This document shows, in pieces, positions 34,733 through 44,622 of a DNA stretch of 64,000 bases. Both the position numbers and the translations under genes were made by a program. How positions within the stretch are numbered: position 1 is the first letter of the stretch; each line of letters opens with the position of its first letter. Under the pieces are notes generated by a model. It was given only the letters and a program-made list of their open reading frames with translations. It was not told the origin of the DNA and made no database searches. The DNA is from CAVVZJ01 sp963752755 (lineage in GTDB: Bacteria > Planctomycetota > Planctomycetia > Isosphaerales > Isosphaeraceae), in the NCBI GenBank assembly GCA_963752755.1, contig CAVVZJ010000004.1, positions 434,001 through 498,000 on the forward strand. Reading direction: 5' to 3'.

Positions 34733-36211
34733 ATGGACTACACCCTCATCATCGGCCTCGAAGTCCACGTCCAGCTCCTCACCGAGAGCAAGATGTTCTC
34801 GTCCTGCGGCACCGCGTTCGGCCTGCCGCCGAACACGCAGACCGACCCGGTCTCGCTCGGCTTGCCGGGGACCTTGCCGGTGATGAACCGCAAGGCGTTC
34901 GAGCTGGCCCTCAGGACGGCCATCGCCTTCCACGGCGACATCGCCCGTTTCACCAAGTGGGACCGAAAGAACTACTACTACCCCGACCTCCCCAAGAACT
35001 ACCAGATCAGCCAGTACGACCTCCCCTTCAGCAAAGGGGGCTGGCTCGAAGTCCCGCCCCGCAAGGACGGCACCGGCGGCGGTCGCTGCCGGTTAGTCCG
35101 CATCCACCTGGAGGAAGACACCGGCAAGCTCATGCACGGCTCCGGCGGCTGGTCAGAGGTGGACCTCAACCGCGCCGGTATCCCCTTACTGGAGATCGTC
35201 GGCGAGCCTGACCTCCGCAGCGCCGAGGACGCCAAGGCCTGCCTCGAAGAACTCCGCCTGACCCTCCGCTACCTCGGCGTCTCCGACTGCGAGATGCAGG
35301 AAGGTTCCCTCCGCTGCGACGCTAACGTCAATATCCACATCGAGAAGGACGGCGAGACGATCGCCACGCCGATCGTCGAGATCAAGAACCTCAACAGCTT
35401 CCGCGCCGTCGAGAAGGCGATCCTCCACGAGGCCGAGCGCCAGTTTGCCAAGTGGAAGCAGGACGGCCTGACCATCAAGGACGCCCCCAAGACCACCCGC
35501 GGCTGGAGCGATGTCGAGGAGGTCACCAAGCCCCAGCGCGAGAAGGAGACGGCCGCCGACTACCGCTATTTCCCCGAGCCGGACCTCATCCCCGTCGTCG
35601 TCGATGAGGCCTGGGTCGATCGCGTCCGCGCCACGATCGGCGAGCTGCCAGCCCAGCGCCGGCAGCGGTTCGAGACCGAGTTCGGCCTGCCGGCCTACGA
35701 CGCCAACGTGCTCGTCGAGCAAGGGCAGGACGTGGCCGACTACTTCGACGCCGTCGCGAAGGCGACCGGCGAGTACAAGCTCGCCAGCAACTTCATCCAG
35801 CAGGACGTCCTCCGCACGATCAAGGAGAAGAAGCTCGCCCTGGCCGACTTCCCGGTTGGCCCGGAGATGCTGGCCGATCTCATCAACCGCGTCGCCCGCC
35901 GCCAGGTCAACACGAACCAGGGGCGCGAGGTCCTGGCCCGGATGATTGAGACGGGCGAACCGGCCGAGAAGGTGATCGAGGCCGGCGGCTTCGGCATGGT
36001 CTCCGACCGCGATGCCCTTGCCGCCGCCGTTGAGGCCGCCATCGCCGGCAACCCGAAGGCCCTCGAAGACCTCAAAGGCGGCAAGAAGAAGCCCGAAGCC
36101 GTCAAGGGCTTCCTGCGCGGCCAGGTCATGAAGCAGACCGGCGGCAAGGCCGACCCCAAGCTCGTCGGCGAATTGCTCGACGCCAGGCTCGCCGAGATCG
36201 GGGCGGGCTGA
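34733..36211 (+). CDS. gatB: Asp/Glu-tRNA amidotransferase subunit B
   Basis: A 492-residue GatB, the kinase and transamidase subunit that activates the misacylated tRNA carboxylate with ATP. Seen are IIGLEVHVQLLTESKMFSSC, LGLPGTLPVMN, KNYYYPDLPKNYQISQYD, RIHLEEDTGKLMH and LRCDANVNI, followed by the helical tail and YqeY-like C-terminus (QGREVLARMIETGE...GQVMKQTGGKADP). ATG at 34733 begins MDYTLI. With gatC and gatA this gives a complete GatCAB. Confidence 0.95.
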   Translation: MDYTLIIGLEVHVQLLTESKMFSSCGTAFGLPPNTQTDPVSLGLPGTLPVMNRKAFELALRTAIAFHGDIARFTKWDRKNYYYPDLPKNYQISQYDLPFSKGGWLEVPPRKDGTGGGRCRLVRIHLEEDTGKLMHGSGGWSEVDLNRAGIPLLEIVGEPDLRSAEDAKACLEELRLTLRYLGVSDCEMQEGSLRCDANVNIHIEKDGETIATPIVEIKNLNSFRAVEKAILHEAERQFAKWKQDGLTIKDAPKTTRGWSDVEEVTKPQREKETAADYRYFPEPDLIPVVVDEAWVDRVRATIGELPAQRRQRFETEFGLPAYDANVLVEQGQDVADYFDAVAKATGEYKLASNFIQQDVLRTIKEKKLALADFPVGPEMLADLINRVARRQVNTNQGREVLARMIETGEPAEKVIEAGGFGMVSDRDALAAAVEAAIAGNPKALEDLKGGKKKPEAVKGFLRGQVMKQTGGKADPKLVGELLDARLAEIGAG

Positions 36212-36309
36212 CCAGCCAAATCATCCGAGGCGAAAATCGGGCCGAGGGTGGAGGAGGTCGGAGTTCGTGCCCCGGTCTTCCACCCTCGGCCCCAGTACGC
36301 TTCGGTGGA

Positions 36310-37662
36310 TCAGAGCAGCTCATCGATCGGCTGCCCGCCGTGTGCCACGATCGGGATGGGTCGGTTCACCCGATCGAGGAAAGTCAGCTCCGGGTCGAGC
36401 CCAAGACGGTGGTAGAGCGTGGCGATCAGGTCCCTGGGCGTTGTTGGCCGCTCGCGAGGGACCTCACCCTTCGGGGTGGACGAGCCGACCACCACACCCG
36501 GCTTCAGGCCACCGCCCGCGATCAGGACGCTCATTACCTGCCCCCAGTGGTCGCGACCGGGAACGGGGTCTTGCGGCAGACCTTTGTTGATCCGCGGCGT
36601 GCGGCCGAACTCGCCCATCACGATCACGATCGTCTCGTCGAGCATTCCGCGCTGATCGAGGTCGTCCACCAGGCTGCCCACGGCATGATCCAGGATCGGC
36701 AAGACCCGGTGCATCCCCTTGTCCAGGCTGGAGTGGAAGTCCCAGCCGCCGAAGGTGAGGGTGACGAACCGCACGCCCGCCTCGACCAGCCGCCTGGCGA
36801 GCAAGGCGCTCTGGCCCCACTGGTGGCGACCGTAGCGGTCGCGCAGGTGCGGGCTCTCCGTGCCCAGATCGAAGGCGCGGCGGGCCTCGGGACCGGTCAG
36901 CATCTCGAAGGCTTTCTGGTTGAACTCATCGACGTCCGAGAGTGACTCCCACGCCTCGCGGCGTGCCGAGTCGAAGGCGCTCAGGAGGCCCCGGCGATCC
37001 TCAAGCCGATCGACCCCGAGTCCGCTCGGCAGGGTCAGCTCGGGCACCTTGTAGTTCGGGTTGTTCGGGTCGCCATCCGCCATGAACGGGTCAAAGGCGT
37101 GGCCGAGATAGGCCCCGCCGTGGTAGCCCGGCCGGATGCCGACGGAGTGCGTGTTTGGCAAACCGACGTAGGCCGGCAAACCTTCCCGCTTCGGCCCCAT
37201 CAAGCGCGCGATCACCGAGCCGGCCGACGGGTACATCGGCGTCTGGTTGGCGGCGTTCGAGCCGAGGTAGCCGGTCAGCATCCAGTGGGCGGCGGCGAAG
37301 TGGTCGCCGTTGTCGTGGTGCATCGACCGGATGATCGACATCCGGTCCATCAAGCGGGCGTGGTACGGCAGAAGCTCCGAGACCTGGACGCCCGGAACCG
37401 CCGTGTCGATCGCATTGAGTGGTCCGCGGAAGGCTTCCGGCGCCTCGGGCTTGGGGTCGTAGGTCTCGTGCTGGGGCGGGCCGCCGTCGAGCCAGACGAG
37501 AATTACCGACAGGTCCCGGCCTGACTTCGCGGCGCCCTGCGCCTTCGCCCGCAAGACGTCGCCCAGGCCCAGTCCCGCCAGGCCGAGGAAGCCGGCCCGG
37601 ACGAAGCTCCGCCTTGTCAAGCCGTCACAGCAACGGAAGGGATGTCCCAGCAAGCCCAGCAT
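36310..37662 (-). CDS. DUF1501 exported protein
   Basis: A 450-residue member of the DUF1501 family, which is very frequent in planctomycetes. A twin-arginine-type start is seen: LTRRSFVRAGFLGLAGLGLG. The family pattern VILVWLDGGPPQHETYDPKP, IIRSMHHDNGDHFAAAHWML and EFGRTPRINKGLPQD....GRDHWGQ points to the alkaline-phosphatase/sulfatase fold. Function is not established; members often pair with DUF1800 or cytochrome-like proteins. ATG at 37662 has GGGAGGT just upstream and is preferred to an in-frame start at 37695. Confidence 0.85.
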   Translation of the reverse strand: MLGLLGHPFRCCDGLTRRSFVRAGFLGLAGLGLGDVLRAKAQGAAKSGRDLSVILVWLDGGPPQHETYDPKPEAPEAFRGPLNAIDTAVPGVQVSELLPYHARLMDRMSIIRSMHHDNGDHFAAAHWMLTGYLGSNAANQTPMYPSAGSVIARLMGPKREGLPAYVGLPNTHSVGIRPGYHGGAYLGHAFDPFMADGDPNNPNYKVPELTLPSGLGVDRLEDRRGLLSAFDSARREAWESLSDVDEFNQKAFEMLTGPEARRAFDLGTESPHLRDRYGRHQWGQSALLARRLVEAGVRFVTLTFGGWDFHSSLDKGMHRVLPILDHAVGSLVDDLDQRGMLDETIVIVMGEFGRTPRINKGLPQDPVPGRDHWGQVMSVLIAGGGLKPGVVVGSSTPKGEVPRERPTTPRDLIATLYHRLGLDPELTFLDRVNRPIPIVAHGGQPIDELL

Positions 37663-37933
37663 CGCAACCTCCCGGCAACATGCCGCAAACTCCATCTCGG
37701 GGTCCCGAGGTTGATTCTCCTCATCCGGGAAACTCTAACGCGCACTTTTCCCGCCTGCAAGAGATTTGTTTAACATTTCTTGCGCTGGAGTGGCCACGGG
37801 TTGGCCCTCATGGTGCGTTGGCAAGTGACGGGTTCGGGGGTACCCTCATGGTTTCACGCTGGTGACGACGACCGATCACGGGCGTTGGACCGGTCTTGCC
37901 GATCGAAGAACCAACTCATCGCGAGGAGACACC

Positions 37934-38620
37934 ATGTCCACCCGCGTTCGCTGGCTCGGGCACGCTTGCTTGCAGGTTGAGTCCGACGGCCAGACGCTCC
38001 TGATCGACCCGTTCCTCAACGACAACCCCAAGGCCGCGGCGAAGGCCGACGCAGTGGCCGCCGACTTCATCCTGGTCTCCCACGGTCACGGCGACCATGT
38101 CGGCGATACCGTGGCGATCGCCCGGCGCACCGGGGCGACGGTGATCGCCAACTTCGAGGTCTCGCAATGGCTTCAGAAGCAAGGGCTGGAAAAGGTCCAC
38201 GCCATGCACATCGGCGGCGGCCATGAGTTTCCGTTCGGCCACCTCAAGCTGACCCAGGCCCACCACGGATCGGCGCTGCCTGACGGTTCGTGCGGCGGCA
38301 ACCCTGCTGGCTTCTACCTCCGCCTCAAGGACGGCTCCCGGATCTACGATGCCGCCGATACCGGACTCTTCGGCGACATGCGCCTGATCGGTGAGGAGGG
38401 TATCGACCTGGCGATCCTCCCGATCGGCGACAACTACACGATGGGACCCGACGACGCCCTCCGCGCCGTCGGCCTGCTCCAGCCCCGCAAGGTCCTCCCG
38501 ATCCATTACGGCACCTGGGACCTGCTCTCTCAGGACGCCGACGCCTGGGGCCGCCTCGTCCGTGAGCAAACCCCTGCCGAACCGGTGATCCTCAAGCCCG
38601 GCGAATCGGTGGAACTTTGA
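37934..38620 (+). CDS. UPF0173 metal-dependent hydrolase (metallo-beta-lactamase fold)
   Basis: A 228-residue enzyme with the metal motif HGHGDH (in LVSHGHGDHVGDT), downstream AHHGSALPDGSCGG, DAADTGLFGDM and LPIHYGTWDLL. It is a compact UPF0173/UlaG-like hydrolase, probably with two metal ions; the substrate is unknown. ATG at 37934 has GAGGAGA upstream. The first ~25 codons of the longer open frame are non-coding. Confidence 0.85.
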   Translation: MSTRVRWLGHACLQVESDGQTLLIDPFLNDNPKAAAKADAVAADFILVSHGHGDHVGDTVAIARRTGATVIANFEVSQWLQKQGLEKVHAMHIGGGHEFPFGHLKLTQAHHGSALPDGSCGGNPAGFYLRLKDGSRIYDAADTGLFGDMRLIGEEGIDLAILPIGDNYTMGPDDALRAVGLLQPRKVLPIHYGTWDLLSQDADAWGRLVREQTPAEPVILKPGESVEL

Positions 38621-38646
38621 CGACCTGCGCCGACGTTCCGGTTGTG

Positions 38647-38655
38647 TGCTATAAT
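38647..38655 (+). promoter_or_regulatory. Extended -10 promoter element
   Basis: TGCTATAAT is an exact extended -10 box (TGn before TATAAT). No good -35 box is seen, which is acceptable for this type. It may drive a transcript across the dispersed motif or toward the glycosyltransferase gene. Confidence 0.45.
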
Positions 38656-38737
38656 TAACGCTAGCTCCTTGGCAATTCGGTTGACAACGCGCCCACCCGA
38701 TTTGGGTCAAGCGATGCGACGCCCGGCGCGTCTCCGA

Positions 38738-38757
38738 CGCCGAACGAACTTCAAAAT
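38738..38757. repeat. Dispersed 20-base motif, copy 2
   Basis: An exact copy of the sequence at 3852-3871 (CGCCGAACGAACTTCAAAAT). It lies 83 bases after a strong -10 box. Confidence 0.55.
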
Positions 38758-39177
38758 AGGCAAGATGTCGATTCTAAAATTCCATTATGCAAGGGCTTGC
38801 GGGCGAGGTTCCGGCGTTCGGGGAAGCGTCCTCTCGGCGTCCTGACACCGTTTTCGAGGCGTCCGAGGTGCGTTCCTGGGGCGTCTCGATGGCGTGAGGG
38901 GTGTCAAAGAAAGCGGCTCTTGCCGCCGGATCGGGTGCCGGCGGACCCGCTTCCAGAGAGACTCGGGATCGAAACGTGAGCGGGCTCACGCCCGCGGCCA
39001 GTGCGCGATCGGAGGCCGGAACCCTGGCCGGTCCTCCGCCAGCGGAGCCATTCGGAGGCTCGTGGCGACTCGCCTTGCCATCCGGGACGGGGGCCGGCTA
39101 TGATCCCGCCGCGATCGACGCGCCGTTCCCGAGACGGCGTGTCGTCGCACTGCCTCGGCTGGTCATGGAGGACACCG

Positions 39178-40956
39178 ATGAGCCTGCACGCGCCGACCGT
39201 GGCCCGCTCCCCATCGAGCCGACGGGTCCCCGTCACGGAAGGAACGACCGCGCTCGAACCGGATCGGCCTTCCCTCCGCGATCGCCTGGTGACGGCCCTG
39301 GCCCTCGCGGTCATTCTCACCACCTTCGCCGTCCGCGCCTGGGATGTCGCCCGTCGCGACTCGATCACGTCCGACGAGACGACCCACCTGACCCGCTCGC
39401 TCCGTTACTGGTTGACGGGTCAGGACCCTGGCATGTGGGAACTCGGCGCCCCGCACTTGCCGCACCTGGCCTACGGCCTGGCTTCCTATCTCGCCTCGCG
39501 ACCCAGCGGGCTCCTGCCCGAGTCGCCGGACGAGGCCCGCTTGACCGCGGTCGTGATCTCGGGCGACCCTCGCGTGCTCCAACCCGCACGGGCCCTGGCG
39601 ATTGGCTCGGGCGTGGCCATGCTGCTGGCGGTCTTCTGGTCGGTGGCGAGGAACGCTGGGGCGGCACTCGCCCTGATCGCGACAGGGCTCGTCTCCCTGA
39701 TTCCCGAGTGCCTGGCCCACTCGGCGATCGCCGGCAGCGACATGCCGTTCACCGCGTCGGCCATGCTTGCCTTGATCCTGCTCAGCCGCTTTGCGGAGCA
39801 TCCGAGCTGGGGACGCTGGGGTCTGGTGGCCCTGGCCGTCGGCCTGGCCTGGTCGATGCGGCATTCGGCCCTCTTGCTGCTGATCCTGGCGACCGGCGTC
39901 CATCTCGCGGTCCACCTGCGACGGGCGCCGGGCGACCTGATCGACCGCCTGTTCGGCTCGCTGCTTGCCACGCTGGGACTCGTCCTGGTCGCGTTCGCCG
40001 TGCTCTGGGTCGGCGACGGCCTCCAGATGCCGACCGTGGGGGCCGTCTCCGAGCGGGTCACGACGCTGAACGTTCCCGATCGGCTGGGCCCCTTCGACCT
40101 CGGCGGCTGTCGCGTGCCGACCCCACTCCTGAGCGTCTTGAAGCAGGTCCGCCACCAGGCGCAGGGGCACGAGGCCTACTTCTGCGGTTCCTACAGCCAG
40201 AGCGGCTGGCCGGCCTATTTCCCCGTCGCCTTCCTGATCAAGAACCCGGTGGGCCTGCTCGCGTTGCTGGTTCTCGCCGCAGCCCGGGTGCGACCCGGGA
40301 CGGCCTGGGACACAATCGCGCTGGCGGCTCTGGGCTTGCTCTGGCTGATGCTGGTCGCCAATCGGGTGAACATCGGCGTGCGTTACGCCCTCCTGACGTA
40401 TCCCCTGGCCGCCGGGTTCCTCGCCCGCCTCTTCACGCCGGCGATGCTCCGCGATCGGGTCTGGGGACCCCTGACGATCGCCGCGGCGATTGGCCTGGGA
40501 GCGGCCTCGGTTTCGAGTCACCCGCGTTACCTGTCCGCCTTCAACGAGCTGGTCGGCGGTCCGCGGCAAGGCTGGCAGTACCTGGCCGACTCGAACCTCG
40601 ACTGGGGCCAGGACTTCCACACCCTGGCCGAGGCGATCCCCCGACTCGGGATCACGGAAGTGACCTACGACATCAGCTCCGAATGCCGTCTGAACATTCC
40701 GGGCGTCCTCGCCATCCGACACCCGAACCGCTCGATGCAGTTGCCCGGCGTAACCCCCCCGAACCGGCGGCTCTTCGCGATCGACGGGACGTATCAGCCG
40801 GTTTACACACGCTATGTCGCCGTCAGTGCCTCGCGATTGCTGGGACTCTACTCGCAGAATGACATGAGCTGGCTCCGCTCCCGCCGTCTCGTGGCCCGGC
40901 TCGGCGACAGCCTCTTTCTCTTCGACCTCGATTACCCCGCCGATCAACCGCTCTGA
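39178..40956 (+). CDS. GT39/PMT-like membrane glycosyltransferase
   Basis: A 592-residue inner-membrane protein with about 10-11 hydrophobic helices. The first loop carries the acidic pair SDETTHL, as in ArnT/PMT glycosyltransferases that use a polyprenyl-phosphate sugar. A large C-terminal extracytoplasmic part has YLADSNLDWGQDFHTLAE, a pattern common in planctomycete members. It should add a sugar to an exported lipid or protein. ATG at 39178 has GGAGG six bases upstream; the longer frame upstream is non-coding. Confidence 0.75.
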   Translation: MSLHAPTVARSPSSRRVPVTEGTTALEPDRPSLRDRLVTALALAVILTTFAVRAWDVARRDSITSDETTHLTRSLRYWLTGQDPGMWELGAPHLPHLAYGLASYLASRPSGLLPESPDEARLTAVVISGDPRVLQPARALAIGSGVAMLLAVFWSVARNAGAALALIATGLVSLIPECLAHSAIAGSDMPFTASAMLALILLSRFAEHPSWGRWGLVALAVGLAWSMRHSALLLLILATGVHLAVHLRRAPGDLIDRLFGSLLATLGLVLVAFAVLWVGDGLQMPTVGAVSERVTTLNVPDRLGPFDLGGCRVPTPLLSVLKQVRHQAQGHEAYFCGSYSQSGWPAYFPVAFLIKNPVGLLALLVLAAARVRPGTAWDTIALAALGLLWLMLVANRVNIGVRYALLTYPLAAGFLARLFTPAMLRDRVWGPLTIAAAIGLGAASVSSHPRYLSAFNELVGGPRQGWQYLADSNLDWGQDFHTLAEAIPRLGITEVTYDISSECRLNIPGVLAIRHPNRSMQLPGVTPPNRRLFAIDGTYQPVYTRYVAVSASRLLGLYSQNDMSWLRSRRLVARLGDSLFLFDLDYPADQPL

Positions 40957-41137
40957 AACCGTGAAGGAGGCGAGGCCGCCAGCGATGGCCGTTGGGTCTC
41001 GGGTCACGACTGGCGGAATTGGACCTTTTGACGGCTTTCCTCTAACATTGAACAACCGCTCGTTGTCGAGCTAACAGGCCGGTGTGCGACGGCCCCGCCG
41101 CCGTCGCTGGGCTCTCCCGTCCCCATGGGTCAGCAGG

Positions 41138-41410
41138 ATGGATACGACTTTCGCCTATCAGCCGGTCTGCTCGGAACCGGGTTGCGACCGGCCCGCACTG
41201 TACAAGATCGCGGCCGTCTGGAGTGACGGAACGAGTCGTGAGCTGAAGACTTACGCTTTGGCCTGCGAGCATCACCGCGACGCCCAGAGACAAGCCGCAA
41301 GCTCCCGTCGAGCCGGCTTGAAGCTCGCCGAGGGCGAGGTCGTCGAGCCGATCGGCGTCTATCGACTCCTGCCCGGCGTTCGCGATGCCGAGCTGACACG
41401 CCTCACGTGA
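41138..41410 (+). CDS. Small zinc-type protein, paralogue of 54297-54584
   Basis: A 90-residue protein. The pattern CSEPGCDRPALYKIAAVWSD, then ELKTYALACEHHRD gives a C-x4-C pair and a later C-x2-H pair, likely one zinc site. The same framework recurs in the protein at 54297: C..P.C...A.YKIAA.WSDG...ELKTY..AC..H. The tail (EPIGVYRLLPGVRDAELTRL) is also similar. It has no known family. ATG at 41138 is preferred over an upstream start because the conserved part begins soon after it. The ribosome site (AGCAGG) is weak. Confidence 0.65.
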   Translation: MDTTFAYQPVCSEPGCDRPALYKIAAVWSDGTSRELKTYALACEHHRDAQRQAASSRRAGLKLAEGEVVEPIGVYRLLPGVRDAELTRLT

Positions 41411-41480
41411 GGGGGGCGCGTCGGGGCGGACGCGGGAGGCGTCCGCCCGGAACTCGAACTCCCGGGATGGAGCCCGAACC

Positions 41481-44283
41481 ATGCCAACGCCCCGGACCAG
41501 CCCCCGATCGCTCCGGCTCGTCGCACTCGTCCTGCTCGTGATGGCGACGACTCCGCAACCAGCCGCCTTCCCCCAGACTCCGCCGGCGCCGCGGACCGAG
41601 GCCGAGAACGATCCGTTCACCCGGTTTGACCTTCCTGACGACTGGGAGCAGCGATTCTGGGCCGATCCGGACGTCAAGACCCTCCTCGATCTGGAGCCGA
41701 AGAAGCTGGCCGAGCTGGTGCCTGTCCAGGCCGGTTTGCGCTACTGCCGTTGCCCGGCCTGCCTGGCGGATGAAGCCGAGGAGACGCTCCGATGGTCGCC
41801 CGCGAAGCCCGAGGTGGTGACCTGCCGAAAGTGTGAGGAGAGCGTGCCGAGCGACAAGTACCCGGCGAAGTCCGGTCAGCCGCCCGCGATCCCGGTGGAG
41901 ACGGTGGAAGTCTTGCCGAGGGTGGTCCACAAGTACCCTTACCACGTCGTCGATCCGCTCCAGCAAGCCTACCCCGACGAACGCCTCTACCTGGCGGCGA
42001 AGCGGGACTACGAGGCTCGCGAGTTCCTCTCCCGGGCCGCCCTCTACGCGGCCGTTCGCTCCCATGAGCAGCCGCTTGGCACTCGTGACCCGGCCCTGGC
42101 CAGGCTGGCGGCCGTCCTGGTCCTCCGATTCGCCCAGGTCTACCCATCCTACGCGACGCACTACGACCAGCCAAGGCAGCCGAAGTTTCTCCAGCAAAGC
42201 GACCTCAAGCCGCCGTTCCGCCGCGGCTACCGGACCGGCAAGTGGGACTGGACCGGCTGCCTCGACGTGCCGATGAATCTGGTCATCGCTTATGCCTTGA
42301 TCCGCGGCGATGCAGCCCTGGCCGAGGCGGGCCGCTTGCTGGACGATCCGAACCCGTCGCGGACGATCGAGAACGACCTGTTCCGGGCCTCGGCCGAGTT
42401 CGTCCGGCTCCAGCCCGAGGAGTTCAGCGAGGCCTCGATTTACGCCTACCGTGGCCTCCTGGCCGTGGGGCGGCTGCTCGACGATCGGCCTCTGATCAAC
42501 GAGGCCCTCCGGCGGCTCGACGGCTTCGCCGAGCGCGGCTTCTATCACGATGGACTCTGGCGACAGGGCGATCCCTCCACCCATCGTCGGGTCGTCGGCC
42601 TGATTGACGGCTGGATCGACCGGCTTCTTCCGGGTCCGGTTGAGTCCGCGCCGACGTGCCCGGGATTCTGGGCCGACGGGAGGACCGTCCCGGCCACGAT
42701 GCCTTCCCGATCCTGAGCCTGGCCCGCGAGGCCGGCGCCGCCGGACTCGAGGAGCGACCGTCGGCCGAGGTCCAGCAAGCGGCCTGGCCCGCGCCGAGGG
42801 TCGAGACCGGGACGCGTCATGCGATGCTGCTGGGAGGCGCCGGCGTGGCGCGGCTGGCGGTCGGGCAGGGGACCGACGCCCTCGATCTGGAGCTTCGCGG
42901 CCTGGGCAATTACGGGACCGGCCACTCGCACCGCCTGACCCTCCGGCTCGCGATCGGCGGTCGGGCCGTTCTGGGTGACCTCGACGGTCAGGCACGCTCG
43001 GGTCGCGGGTTCGAGCGGGCGACGGTCAGCCATAATACCGTGGCCGTCGATGGGCTCAACCAGCGGGAGAGCCTGGATCAGTCGCGTCGGCCCACGCCCG
43101 GCAGTGAGATCCGGTTCTTTGCCGCCGACCCGGACTTCCAGGTGGCCACATTCGACGACCGCTACGCTTATCCGACCAGCACCACCCTGTATCGACAGAC
43201 GGTCGTCGCCTGCTCCGGAGAGCGGTCTCGCTATGCCCTGTCGGTCTTCGAGGTCCGGGGCGGCCTCCAGCACGACGAGTTCTTCCACGCGCCGGCCGGT
43301 TCCGCCAACCGCTGGCGGATCTCGGCGCGGACGGCCCCGGGGCCGGCGTCGCTCTTGCCAGCATCGATCCCGTTCGTGCCGACGGCCGAGGCGGAGGACG
43401 GGCCGCTGGTTCGTCCAGTCGTTAGGGGAATTCTCCGGCCTTTCCTCGGGCCGCCTCGATCGTCCCTCGCAGGCGATCCTGGCGGACGGTCGATCGCCGG
43501 GCGTCCGCTTGCACCTGCTGGGAGACGTCCCGTGCTGGGCGGTCCTCGGCGTCACTCCCGATCCGACCTCCCCGACTTCGGACAACCCCTCGGAACCCTC
43601 CGGTCGCGCCGGATTGGTGCTGCGGCGACGGTCCGATGACGGTTCGACCCTTCAATCCACCTTCGTCACGCTCTTCGAGCCAATCGGTGCGGGACCCGAG
43701 TTGAAGCGGGTCGGCCGGGTGGTGTCGCCGGAGGGGACGATCGTTCTGGCCCTGGAGACGGCTGAGGGACCCGAGCACCTGGTTCTCAACCTCCAGCCGG
43801 GCCGTTCGCAGGCCCTGGAACTGCTCGACGGCCGCACGCTTCGCACGGATGGCCTGGCGGTGCGCGTCCTCGCCGATCGGCTGATCCTGGCCGGCGGGAC
43901 CTTCGCGGAGACCGACGGCCTCCGCGCCGAACAGACCGCGCGTCGCCGGTACGATCAAGGCCACGGGACGGGGTATCCTGGCCGGCTCGTCGGCCCGCGG
44001 TTGGTTCGAGACGGTCGAGCCCTTGTCCGATCCGGCGGGTCTGGTTGGCCGGGCGCTGATCGTCCGCCACGGCGACGGGACCTCCCGTGGCTGGACGATC
44101 CTCGAGGCCCGCAACCGTCCGTCGGGTGGCGCCTTGATCGAGGTCCGCGAGGTGCCCGGATTCCGGGTCGATCCGGCCAGCGGCGAGGCGCTCTACTACC
44201 AGTTCCCGCGAACTCGTGCCCCCGGGCCCCATGCCTTCTTCGTGGGTCGTATCGCTCGCTCGGGGGTTCGCAAGTCCCGGTGA
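41481..44283 (+). CDS. Heparinase II/III-like protein, three frame breaks
   Basis: Four consecutive frames join into one exported protein of ~930 residues. The N-terminus is a signal peptide (LRLVALVLLVMATTPQPAAF). An alpha-helical toroid-like domain (VVHKYPYHVVDPLQQAYP, GKWDWTGCLDVPMNLVIAYA) follows. The beta-rich half has LGNYGTGHSHRLTLRLAIGG and SHNTVAVDGLNQ, as in heparinase II/III. Breaks lie near 42640-42700, 43405-43430 and 43935-43950. Sequence remains protein-like throughout, so these are likely indel errors. It may degrade a sulfated or uronic polysaccharide; the substrate is unknown. Confidence 0.65.
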
Positions 44284-44429
44284 GGAGCGATCGCCCGATC
44301 AGCCGCTCCGGAATTCCGCCAGGTCGTCTTCGAGAAAGTTGTAGTGCCGGCGGTGTGGCGGCTGGGAATGGTCGTCGTGAACCGCCCAATTCTATAATTG
44401 CTTCTGCATCGATTTTCTGAAAGAAATCC

Positions 44430-44457
44430 TTGACGGGGATCGGGTAGCTGTTAGAAT
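44430..44457 (+). promoter_or_regulatory. Promoter of the 44464-44590 transcript
   Basis: TTGACG at 44430-44435 and TAGAAT at 44452-44457 are 16 bases apart. This is one of the best promoter matches in the window. Confidence 0.55.
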
Positions 44458-44463
44458 CACTCT

Positions 44464-44590
44464 CGACGAACGGGATGGATCTCATCTTCAAAAAAACTCC
44501 CCTCGTCCGAAGCATTGGCTTCGATCATCTGGCCTCTTCTCTGTTCCGGCCCCGGCGGCCCGTAGCTCTGCTGCGGGCCGCCGGGGTTTT
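44464..44590 (+). ncRNA. Possible small RNA or attenuated leader
   Basis: The interval runs from a good promoter to an intrinsic terminator, about 125 bases, with no convincing gene inside. The terminator is only 33 bases before the ATG at 44623, so it may act as a leader attenuator for that gene. Alternatively it is a free small RNA. A short frame at 44475 has no ribosome site. Confidence 0.35.
44550..44590 (+). terminator. Intrinsic terminator or attenuator
   Basis: CCCCGGCGGCCCG at 44550-44562 pairs perfectly with 44574-44586 across 11 bases and is followed by TTTT. The 13-bp stem with a T-run is a strong rho-independent signal. Confidence 0.75.
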
Positions 44591-44622
44591 ATGCGTTGTC
44601 GAACTTGTGCGGAGCGACGAGC

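Larger units (their letters stand above)
38621..39177. other. Long intergenic region with promoter and dispersed motif
   Basis: This 557-base gap holds an extended -10 box (38647-38655) and the second exact copy of the 20-base motif (38738-38757). After these it is GC-rich non-coding DNA with short frames only. The lower-GC stretch 38641-38790 stands out from its surroundings. Confidence 0.5.

Noticed and set aside
39163..41055. A 630-codon open frame on the minus strand
   Set aside because: It mirrors the glycosyltransferase and is Arg/Gln-rich without any motif.
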